This document shows, piece after piece, positions 1 to 5,761 of a DNA stretch of 8,056 nucleotides (positions are counted from its first letter, which is position 1; each line of letters opens with the position of its first letter). A program made the position numbers and the translations under genes. The notes under the pieces were generated by a model. That model made no database searches. It was not told where the DNA came from and worked only from the letters and a program-made list of their open reading frames with translations. Source of the stretch: an uncultured Actinomycetes bacterium (GTDB lineage Bacteria > Actinomycetota > Actinomycetes > S36-B12). Where the stretch lies: assembly GCA_937876275.1 (NCBI GenBank), contig CALFIA010000144.1:1-8056 (forward strand). The letters are read 5' to 3'.

Positions 1-105
1 GTTGACGTGATGTGCGGAGGCAAGAGGAGCGTCGAGCAGGTTCTTGCCTCGTGGGTGCTTGTAGTGATCGAGGATGATTTCTTGATAGAGCCCGTTGAGA
101 TCCAT
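1..105 (-). CDS. sufU: SufU, iron-sulfur assembly sulfurtransferase (N-terminal part, cut by window edge)
   Basis: Reading leftward from the ATG at 105-103, 35 codons stay open to the window edge. The start of the protein reads MDLNGLYQEIILDHYKHPRG and continues to an AHHVN segment. The LYQEIILDHYKHPR block is the classic N-terminus of SufU/IscU-fold proteins, and HHVN normally comes just before the first zinc-ligand Cys (NPxCGD), which lies outside the window. SufU takes persulfide sulfur from the catalytic Cys of SufS in a zinc-dependent exchange and passes it to SufBCD; it acts in the cytoplasm. The ATG directly abuts the sufS stop (TAG then ATG, no gap), and a GGAG Shine-Dalgarno sequence lies at 114-117, 8 bases upstream. 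No SufE-type gene is visible, which fits a SufS-SufU pair. Family assignment is firm; zinc ligands cannot be checked. Confidence 0.93.
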   Translation of the reverse strand, partial: MDLNGLYQEIILDHYKHPRGKNLLDAPLASAHHVN

Positions 106-1389
106 CTAAATCACTCCGAAGAATTCCTGAGCGGCGACGATTCCCGAGATGGCTGCATCGATGTCGCTCGTGTCGTTATAAATGTAGGTGGACAGTCGCG
201 TAGTGGCAGGAACGTTGAAGCGACGGCAGGTGGGCCACGCACAGTGGTGACCGACGCGCACAGCGACTCCCCGACTGTCGAGAACCTGGCCGACGTCGTG
301 CGGGTGCAGGCCATCAACGGTGAAAGAGATCGCACTACCGCGAGCGACATTGTCGGTGGGGCCGATGACGGTGACTCCTGCTAACCCGGCAAGTGCATCA
401 AGTGCGTAAGCCGTCAAAGCATGCTCGTGAGCCTCTACCGCATCCATGCCCAGAGCAGTCAGGTAGTCGACCGCTGCGTGCATCCCGATGGCCTGCGAGA
501 CCATCTGGGTACCTGCTTCGAAACGCTTAGGTGCCTTGGCGTACGTGCTGTGGTCGAGCTGAACAATCTCGATCATTGATCCGCCGGTGATGAACGGAGG
601 CATGGCATCAAGGATCTCGGATTGGCCCCAGAGGAAACCGATGCCCGAAGGTCCGAGCATCTTGTGGCCACTCCAGACGACGAGATCTGCGCCGAGTTCC
701 TGAATGCGCACGGGCATATGCGGAACCGATTGGCAGGCATCGACGATACCGATGGCGCCCACTCGGCGAGCGTGCGTCATGACCTCTGCGACGGGATTGA
801 TGGTGCCCAGCAGATTCGACTGATGAACGATGCTCACCGCCTTCGTGTTCTCATCGACGAGCGAATCCAGAGAGGCAAGGTCAAGGCGGCCGTCATCAGT
901 GAGCGGAATCCATCGCAGCTGGGCGCCGGTCTTCGCGCAGAGCTCCTGCCATGGCACCAGATTTGCGTGGTGCTCCATTTCGGAGACCACGATGTTGTGC
1001 TCAGGAGTCAGGATGAAACGAGGGTCCTGTGGCGGGTTGCCACCTTGACGATGCAGGGCGGTCGCGTTGCTGAACGCATAGGTCACCAGGTTGAGGGCCT
1101 CGGTTGAGTTCTTCGTATAGACGATTTCCGTCGGCGAAGCAGTCACGAAGTTAGCGATCGACACGCGTGCTGACTCGTATGCGTCAGTGGCCTCTTCAGC
1201 CAGCTGGTGCGCTCCACGATGAACTGCGGCGTTACACGTCTCGTAGTAGTCGCGCTCTGCCTGGATTACCGAAATCGGCTTCTGCGAGGTTGCGGCGCTA
1301 TCGAGGTAGACGAGCCTCTGGCCGTCGCGCACAGTGCGCTGCAGGATAGGGAAGTCGAGCTTGATGCGCGACGGGTCGAGGGGCTTCAT
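106..1389 (-). CDS. sufS: SufS, group II cysteine desulfurase
   Basis: 427 residues, a PLP-dependent class V aminotransferase-fold enzyme that converts cysteine to alanine and leaves a persulfide on a catalytic Cys, supplying sulfur for Fe-S clusters. Visible motifs: YLDSAATSQKP near 28-38; SEMEHHAN at 136-143 with the PLP-stacking His; VDACQS at 216-221 with the cofactor Asp; SGHKMLGP at 240-247, where K243 is the Schiff-base lysine; RFEAGT at 289-294; and RVGHHCAWPTC at 378-388, where C383 is the catalytic Cys. The short loop around RxGHHCA marks the group II (SufS) class, not IscS. C388 is a second Cys five residues on. Between about 106 and 131 there is a longer segment than in E. coli or Bacillus SufS. 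The ATG lies 2 bases after the sufC stop; no strong Shine-Dalgarno sequence is seen, so translation is probably coupled. sufU follows directly. Confidence 0.97.
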   Translation of the reverse strand: MKPLDPSRIKLDFPILQRTVRDGQRLVYLDSAATSQKPISVIQAERDYYETCNAAVHRGAHQLAEEATDAYESARVSIANFVTASPTEIVYTKNSTEALNLVTYAFSNATALHRQGGNPPQDPRFILTPEHNIVVSEMEHHANLVPWQELCAKTGAQLRWIPLTDDGRLDLASLDSLVDENTKAVSIVHQSNLLGTINPVAEVMTHARRVGAIGIVDACQSVPHMPVRIQELGADLVVWSGHKMLGPSGIGFLWGQSEILDAMPPFITGGSMIEIVQLDHSTYAKAPKRFEAGTQMVSQAIGMHAAVDYLTALGMDAVEAHEHALTAYALDALAGLAGVTVIGPTDNVARGSAISFTVDGLHPHDVGQVLDSRGVAVRVGHHCAWPTCRRFNVPATTRLSTYIYNDTSDIDAAISGIVAAQEFFGVI

Positions 1390-1391
1390 GG

Positions 1392-2150
1392 TCAGGCCGA
1401 AGCCGCCACGTAGCGGTCATAGCCCTCGGCTTCGAGAACGTCGGCTAGTTCGGGACCACCAGTTTCGACGATACGACCGCCTACAAACACATGGACGACG
1501 TCGGGATGGATGTACCGCAGGATCCGCGTGTAGTGGGTGATCAGGAGAACTCCGCCGTCAGTTGCCTCGCGGTATCGGTTAACGCCCTCGGAGACGATGC
1601 GAAGTGCGTCGACATCGAGTCCGGAATCGGTCTCATCGAGGATCGCGAACTTCGGTGCCAGGAGACCGAGCTGCAAGATCTCATGACGCTTCTTCTCGCC
1701 GCCGGAGAAGCCTTCATTGACACTGCGCTCAGCAAAGGCGGGATCCATCTGCAGTTCAGCCATTGAAGTCTTCATGTCCTTGACCCAGGTACGCAGCTTG
1801 GGGGCCTCGCCACGCACTGCCGTGACGGAGGTACGCAGGAAGTTGGACACGGAGACGCCCGGCACCTCTACGGGATACTGCATCGCGAGGAACAGACCGG
1901 CCTTTGCGCGTTCGTCAACGCTCATGGCCAAGACGTCCTGACCATCGAGGGTGATACTGCCCGAGGTGACGACGTACTTCGGATGGCCGGCGATCACATA
2001 GGCGAGAGTCGACTTGCCAGAGCCGTTGGGTCCCATGATTGCGTGAGTGCGACCCGAATCCAGTGTGAGCGTGACTCCACGCAGGATCTCTCGCTCCCCC
2101 GCGTCAGTAATGACGCTGGCGTGCAGATCAGTGATGACGAGCTGGCTCAT
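1392..2150 (-). CDS. sufC: SufC, ABC-type ATPase of the SufBCD scaffold
   Basis: 252 residues, the usual SufC length. It is a soluble ABC ATPase that binds SufB and SufD and drives the conformational change needed for cluster assembly; it is not a transporter subunit. Motifs in order: Walker A GPNGSGKST at 40-48; Q-loop Q91 in AMQYP; signature FSGGEKKR at 148-155, the SufC form; Walker B FAILDET at 168-174; D-loop SGLD at 176-179; and H-loop H206 in ITHYTRIL. The ITHYTRIL segment and ETDSGLD are SufC-specific and separate it from exporter ATPases. The ATG at 2150-2148 overlaps the stop of the Rieske gene by four bases (ATGA). AAAGG at 2155-2159 on the coding strand, 9 or 10 bases from the ATG, is a usable Shine-Dalgarno sequence. 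sufS starts two bases after the stop. Confidence 0.97.
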   Translation of the reverse strand: MSQLVITDLHASVITDAGEREILRGVTLTLDSGRTHAIMGPNGSGKSTLAYVIAGHPKYVVTSGSITLDGQDVLAMSVDERAKAGLFLAMQYPVEVPGVSVSNFLRTSVTAVRGEAPKLRTWVKDMKTSMAELQMDPAFAERSVNEGFSGGEKKRHEILQLGLLAPKFAILDETDSGLDVDALRIVSEGVNRYREATDGGVLLITHYTRILRYIHPDVVHVFVGGRIVETGGPELADVLEAEGYDRYVAASA

Positions 2151-2500
2151 GAGGAAAGGCCTTTCGCGATGTCGAGCGGAGTGGGATTGATTTCCAGGTA
2201 TGACGTGCCATCGTGCTCGAGTACTCGAGTAGCGAACACCGGGACGGGTTCGATGGCCGGGAGGGTCAGCGGGGCTCCGGTCCGAAGATCAAATGCCGAG
2301 CCGTGCAGCCAGCATTCGAGTGAGCACCCCTCGACTTCGCCCTCCGAGAGTGAGACGTCGGCGTGACTGCAACGATCACCAATAGCGAAGATCTCGCCAT
2401 CGATGCTCACAATCGCAATTGCAGTCTCGTCAATGACGACGCGATGCGGCTTACGGTCGGCGAGGGCTTCTACGGCCACAACTTGAGTGAAGTCACTCAT
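2147..2500 (-). CDS. Rieske [2Fe-2S] ferredoxin-like protein inside the suf operon
   Basis: 117 residues from the ATG at 2500-2498. The frame is open further upstream, but that extension lies opposite sufD codons and carries no family signature; the chosen start gives a normal small Rieske/NirD-like protein. Rieske ligands are clear: C44-S-H46 and C63-W-L-H66, about 17 residues apart, followed by GSAFDLRTGAP, the usual post-ligand loop. C59 is an extra Cys four residues before C63. No membrane segment or signal peptide is seen, so a cytoplasmic electron carrier or redox partner is likely. The gene overlaps the sufD end by 8 bases and sufC by 4, so it is fully embedded in the operon. A Rieske gene at this place is known from other actinobacterial suf operons, but I know of no settled role; supplying electrons for cluster assembly is inference. 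Shine-Dalgarno is weak (GGCGG), consistent with coupling. Confidence 0.93.
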   Translation of the reverse strand: MSDFTQVVAVEALADRKPHRVVIDETAIAIVSIDGEIFAIGDRCSHADVSLSEGEVEGCSLECWLHGSAFDLRTGAPLTLPAIEPVPVFATRVLEHDGTSYLEINPTPLDIAKGLSS

Positions 2501-3620
2501 CGTCGCCGCCGATCTCGACGGGAACGCCCAGGCGTGCGCCAATGCGGCCCATGATGTCGGCTTGCCACTGCGCATCGGGGATGCGGGAGACGATGTCGGC
2601 GAAGAATCCGCGTACCACCAATTGACGTGCCGTCTCCTCGTCGATTCCGCGGGCCTGCAGGTAGAAGAGCTGATCGTCGTCGAAACGACCGGTCGCACTG
2701 GCATGGCCGGCGCTCGCAACATCGCCTGTTTCGAGTTCGAGGTTCGGCACCGAATCGGCCCGCGCACCATCGGTGAGCAGCAGGTTGCGGTTGATCTCAT
2801 AGGTATCGATGCCCGTGGCTTCACGTCGAACCAACACGTCACCGACCCACACCGTGTGGCTCTTCTCGCCAGAAAGCGCACCCTTGTACACGACGTTGCT
2901 CGTACAGTTGGGTCGATCATGATCGACGAAAAGGCGATGCTCCATGAACTGGCCCTCATCGGCCAGGAAGACGCCGAGCAGTTGGGCATTTCCGCCGGTG
3001 CCGAGGTAGGACACACTGGGCAGCACTCGCAGACGAGATCCACCGAGACTGACCTGCGTGCCGTTGAAATGCGCATCTCGACCGATGTCAGCATGCCAGG
3101 TCAGGAGTGACTCCAGCGTGCGTTGACCGTCAGACACATTCACCACGGTTGCGGTGGCGCCGTCGCCCACAGTGACCACGATTGATCCGCAGATTGCCGA
3201 TTCTCCTGGTTGCTCGATGATCACGGTGGCCTTGCTGAAACGACCGAAGCGAATCTCGACGTGTTCGTAGGCGATCGACGACGTGCCCTGGAGCTTGAGA
3301 TGAATCGGCTCGGTCGACTCGTGATCAGCGGGTACTTCTAGCACGATCGCATGACTGACATGCGCGCGAGCCACGGCGGACGGCCGGTCGATCGGTAGCC
3401 ACGAACTTGTCAGCTCGCCGATGGGTACGACCGACACGCCCGCGCCGCTGGCAGTCACGTACCCAGCACCGACGATAGGCGCCATGAACTGCGCGAATGC
3501 GCCGCTGGGGATGAAACGCCATTCCTCCTCACGGCCGGACGGCGTCGCGAAATCCTCCGGCGACAGCGAGCGGACGCGTGGTGAAAGATCGGTTGGTGGA
3601 GCGAGAGTGGGAGCGGTCAT
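2493..3620 (-). CDS. sufD: SufD, FeS assembly scaffold subunit
   Basis: 375 residues. SufD pairs with SufB and two SufC ATPases to form the SufBC2D complex; it is needed for iron entry and for complex architecture. The protein has a variable N-terminal helical part (about 1-85, with REEEWRF at 30-36, typical of SufD N-termini), a beta-helix core (about 90-310) and a C-terminal helical SufC-contacting region containing DDDQLFYLQARGIDEETARQLVVRGF (split: DDDQLFY from 314, VVRGF to 339). H306 in AGHASATG aligns with the His of E. coli SufD (H360) placed at the SufB-SufD interface. E. coli C358 corresponds to A304 here, so only the His is kept. The ATG at 3620-3618 overlaps the sufB stop as ATGA. 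A strong GGAGGG Shine-Dalgarno sequence at 3630-3635 sits 9 bases upstream and fixes the start. Confidence 0.95.
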   Translation of the reverse strand: MTAPTLAPPTDLSPRVRSLSPEDFATPSGREEEWRFIPSGAFAQFMAPIVGAGYVTASGAGVSVVPIGELTSSWLPIDRPSAVARAHVSHAIVLEVPADHESTEPIHLKLQGTSSIAYEHVEIRFGRFSKATVIIEQPGESAICGSIVVTVGDGATATVVNVSDGQRTLESLLTWHADIGRDAHFNGTQVSLGGSRLRVLPSVSYLGTGGNAQLLGVFLADEGQFMEHRLFVDHDRPNCTSNVVYKGALSGEKSHTVWVGDVLVRREATGIDTYEINRNLLLTDGARADSVPNLELETGDVASAGHASATGRFDDDQLFYLQARGIDEETARQLVVRGFFADIVSRIPDAQWQADIMGRIGARLGVPVEIGGDDE

Positions 3621-5038
3621 CCGACTGCGCCCTCCATCTGCAACTCGATGAGACGATTGAGCTCCAGCGCATATTCCATTGGGAGCTCCCGTGCGATGGG
3701 CTCCACGAAACCGCGAACGATCATCGCCATTGCTTCGTCCTCGGCCATGCCGCGGGACATCAGGTAGAACAACTGATCTGCGCTCACCTTGGACACGGTG
3801 GCTTCATGCCCCATGGACACGTCGTCTTCACGCACGTCGACGTAGGGATACGTATCGCTGCGCGAGATGTCGTCAACGAGTAGCGCATCACAACGTACAG
3901 TGCTCTTGGAGCCGTAGGCGCCCTCGAGAATCTGGACGAGACCGCGGTAGGAAGTGCGACCGCCGCCACGAGCAACTGACTTCGACACGATGCTCGACGA
4001 GGTATGCGGTGCTGCGTGCACCATCTTCGAACCGGCATCTTGGTGCTGTCCCTCGCCCGCGAAGGCGATGGAGAGAGTCTCGCCCTTGGCATGCTCCCCC
4101 ATAAGCCACACTGCGGGGTACTTCATGGTGACCTTCGAACCGAGGTTTCCGTCGATCCATTCCATCGTGGCACCTTCGTGGGCCACGGCTCGCTTGGTCA
4201 CGAGGTTGTACACGTTGTTCGACCAGTTCTGGATAGTCGTGTAGCGGCAACGACCACCCTTCTTGACGATGATCTCGACAACTGCCGAGTGAAGTGAGTC
4301 GCTGGAGTAGATCGGTGCAGTGCAGCCTTCTACGTAATGCACGTAGGCGTCTTCGTCAACGATGATCAGGGTGCGCTCGAACTGGCCCATGTTCTCGGTG
4401 TTGATACGGAAGTAGGCCTGAAGCGGGATATCAACCTTGACGCCCTTGGGGACATAGATGAAGGAGCCGCCTGACCAGGTTGCGGTGTTCAGTGCCGCGA
4501 ACTTGTTGTCGCCCACGGGGATCACTGTGCCGAAGTACTCACGGAAGAGTTCGGGCTGCTCGCGAAGAGCGGTGTCGGTATCGAGGAAGAGCACGCCCAG
4601 CTGTTCGAGATCCTCGCGAATTGCATGGTAGACAACCTCGGATTCGTACTGAGCTGCCACGCCAGCAACGAGGCGCTGCTTCTCTGCCTCCGGGATACCC
4701 AGCTTGTCGTAGGTGCTCTTGATGTCGGCCGGGAGGTCTTCCCAGCTCGTGGCCTGCTTCTCGGTCGACCGAACGAAGTACTTGATGTTGTCGAAGTCGA
4801 TGCCCGCGAGGTCTGAGCCCCACGCCGGCATGGGCTTCTTGTCGAACAGCCGCAGACCCTTAAGGCGCAGGTCGAGCATCCACTCGGGCTCGTTCTTCTT
4901 CGCACTGATGTCGCGCACGACGTCCTCGTTGAGTCCGCGTCGAGCGTTTGTGCCTGCGGCGTCAGGATCACTCCAGCCATAGTCATAACGACCGAGCTCA
5001 TCGATTGTGGCTGCTTGCTCTTCGGCTGCGGTACTCAT
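3617..5038 (-). CDS. sufB: SufB, FeS cluster assembly scaffold subunit
   Basis: 473 residues, usual for SufB. It is the main scaffold on which nascent clusters form in SufBC2D. By alignment from memory with E. coli SufB, R211 and N213 (in FRINTE), C239 (in VEGCTAP), C383 (in VRCDALL) and H411/E412 (in MGHEATVSK) match R226, N228, C254, C405 and H433/E434, residues reported to be needed for sulfur transfer and cluster formation. The C-terminus ends ELPMEYALELNRLIELQMEGAVG (core NRLIELQMEGAVG), typical of actinobacterial SufB. The reading frame runs another 45 codons upstream, but that part lies antisense-frame over sufR, is Arg-rich and unlike SufB; the ATG at 5038-5036 has an AAAGGTG site and gives the normal N-terminus. 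It overlaps the sufR stop (ATGA) and sufD (ATGA). No intein interrupts it, unlike SufB of M. tuberculosis. Confidence 0.97.
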   Translation of the reverse strand: MSTAAEEQAATIDELGRYDYGWSDPDAAGTNARRGLNEDVVRDISAKKNEPEWMLDLRLKGLRLFDKKPMPAWGSDLAGIDFDNIKYFVRSTEKQATSWEDLPADIKSTYDKLGIPEAEKQRLVAGVAAQYESEVVYHAIREDLEQLGVLFLDTDTALREQPELFREYFGTVIPVGDNKFAALNTATWSGGSFIYVPKGVKVDIPLQAYFRINTENMGQFERTLIIVDEDAYVHYVEGCTAPIYSSDSLHSAVVEIIVKKGGRCRYTTIQNWSNNVYNLVTKRAVAHEGATMEWIDGNLGSKVTMKYPAVWLMGEHAKGETLSIAFAGEGQHQDAGSKMVHAAPHTSSSIVSKSVARGGGRTSYRGLVQILEGAYGSKSTVRCDALLVDDISRSDTYPYVDVREDDVSMGHEATVSKVSADQLFYLMSRGMAEDEAMAMIVRGFVEPIARELPMEYALELNRLIELQMEGAVG

Positions 5039-5691
5039 GCCGACACCTTTCGGTCGTGTGCTCGGTTGACGGGAATTACGGCGGTGCAGACACCATCGCC
5101 ATGCGCGAGGGTGGCGAGTCTGAGGACATGAGTGCCGAGCGCCTTGCTGAGGGCGGCAGTCTCGGCTTCGCACAGTGCAGGAAATTCAGTTGCCGCGTCG
5201 ACCACCGGACAGTGGTGCTGGCACAACTGCACGGTGGGGCCATTGTCATCTTCAACCGTGGCTGCGTACCCGGCTTCGGTCAGACGTGAGGCGACCGTGT
5301 CGATGGACGCATCGGCATTGATCGCCAAACTCGAGACAAGTCGATCGGCACGCTCCTGGGCAAAGGCTGCCACGGCTTCGGGGCCAGAGCTGCGATCGAG
5401 AAATCTCAGTACCTCGATCGCGAGTGACGCGGAGTGATCCGATAGCGCCGCCCGTCCGGCTGTGGTCAGGCTATGGACGAGGCTCGGGCGACCGCGCCGG
5501 GGCGCTGGTGCCGGCCCGAAAGGCGCGCGCTCAGTCGCGACCACGAAGTCAGCGTCGACAAGTGCACTCAGGGGCCGCCGAATGCCGGCTGCGGTCATTC
5601 CCAGCCGGATTCCGAGCTCGGAGACGGTCGCTGGACCCTGCTCTTGGAGGGACCGGGCGATGCGCTCAGCGGCTTCACCGGGGAATTTCAC
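5035..5691 (-). CDS. sufR: SufR, Fe-S-sensing transcriptional repressor of the suf operon
   Basis: 218 residues. SufR binds an Fe-S cluster; the holo form represses the suf operon, and cluster loss under iron limitation or oxidative stress relieves repression. Residues about 7-55 form a winged helix-turn-helix (VSELGIRLGMTAAGIRRPL), followed by a wing with APAPRRGRPSLVHSLT. The middle contains the helical ERADRL segment. Cysteines C157, C161, C174 and C202 give C-X3-C-X12-C-X27-C, the spacing I associate with actinobacterial SufR, and probably hold the cluster. The start is GTG at 5691-5689; an in-frame TAA at 5709-5707 limits any extension and no ATG is available. There is no Shine-Dalgarno sequence, suggesting a leaderless transcript. 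First gene of the suf operon, overlapping sufB by ATGA. The operator lies over its own start (5691-5704). The start is less certain than the identity. Confidence 0.93.
   Translation of the reverse strand: MKFPGEAAERIARSLQEQGPATVSELGIRLGMTAAGIRRPLSALVDADFVVATERAPFGPAPAPRRGRPSLVHSLTTAGRAALSDHSASLAIEVLRFLDRSSGPEAVAAFAQERADRLVSSLAINADASIDTVASRLTEAGYAATVEDDNGPTVQLCQHHCPVVDAATEFPALCEAETAALSKALGTHVLRLATLAHGDGVCTAVIPVNRAHDRKVSA
5044..5050 (-). promoter_or_regulatory. Ribosome binding site of sufB
   Basis: On the minus strand AAAGGTG stands 5 bases before the sufB ATG (7 bases counted from AAAGG). It lies inside the last codons of sufR. It supports the ATG at 5038 over the 45-codon longer open frame, and means sufB can be translated from both coupling and its own site. 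Confidence 0.6.
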
Positions 5692-5704
5692 AACACCATT
5701 GTTG
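5691..5704. promoter_or_regulatory. Putative SufR operator, CAAC-N6-GTTG
   Basis: The sequence CAAC-ACCATT-GTTG is a perfect inverted repeat that matches the CAAC-N6-GTTG motif reported for SufR binding in Synechocystis. Symmetry extends weakly outward: GAAT at 5682-5685 pairs with ATTC at 5708-5711 and three further positions match. It covers the predicted -10 element and the first base of the sufR GTG start, so a bound repressor would block RNA polymerase directly. Binding is inferred from the motif and from the adjacent sufR gene. Confidence 0.75.
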
Positions 5705-5727
5705 CGTTATTCACCCAAAGCCCGCAA
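5698..5727 (-). promoter_or_regulatory. Predicted suf operon promoter
   Basis: On the minus strand, TTGCGG (5727-5722, -35) is separated by 18 bases from AACAAT (5703-5698, -10, four of six matches to TATAAT). Six bases then lead to the GTG at 5691, which would be the first base of the transcript. This fits a leaderless mRNA, common in actinobacteria, and explains the missing Shine-Dalgarno sequence. The -35 match is weak, so the exact boxes are tentative. Confidence 0.45.
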
Positions 5728-5748
5728 CTCGAGGATCAGCGCGCCCCG

Positions 5749-5754
5749 TAGACT
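5749..5754 (+). promoter_or_regulatory. Predicted -10 element of the ABC transporter/cox15 operon
   Basis: TAGACT (TAnnnT form) lies 7 bases before the GTG start at 5762, the distance expected if transcription begins at the start codon. No purine-rich Shine-Dalgarno sequence is present (the preceding bases are CCCGCAG) and no good -35 is seen. Read together these suggest a leaderless transcript. Tentative. Confidence 0.4.
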
Positions 5755-5761
5755 CCCGCAG

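Noticed and set aside
622..1107. 161-codon open frame on the plus strand inside sufS
   Set aside because: Antisense shadow of a well-defined enzyme gene, no recognisable domain or ribosome binding site.
2501..3094. Upstream extension of the Rieske frame, giving a 315-residue protein
   Set aside because: The extra 198 residues are opposite-phase codons of sufD, Arg/Ser/Cys-rich with no domain; the Rieske domain is complete from the ATG at 2500.
2487..3110. 207-codon open frame on the plus strand inside sufD
   Set aside because: Antisense shadow in a GC-rich gene with third-position bias; composition does not resemble a real protein family.
5039..5173. 45-codon N-terminal extension of SufB
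   Set aside because: Lies inside sufR in another frame, is Arg-rich and unlike SufB N-termini; the ATG at 5038 has a ribosome binding site and gives the normal length.
5462..5761. 100-codon N-terminal extension of the ABC ATPase
   Set aside because: It runs antisense through sufR and across the operator; ABC homology starts right at the GTG at 5762.
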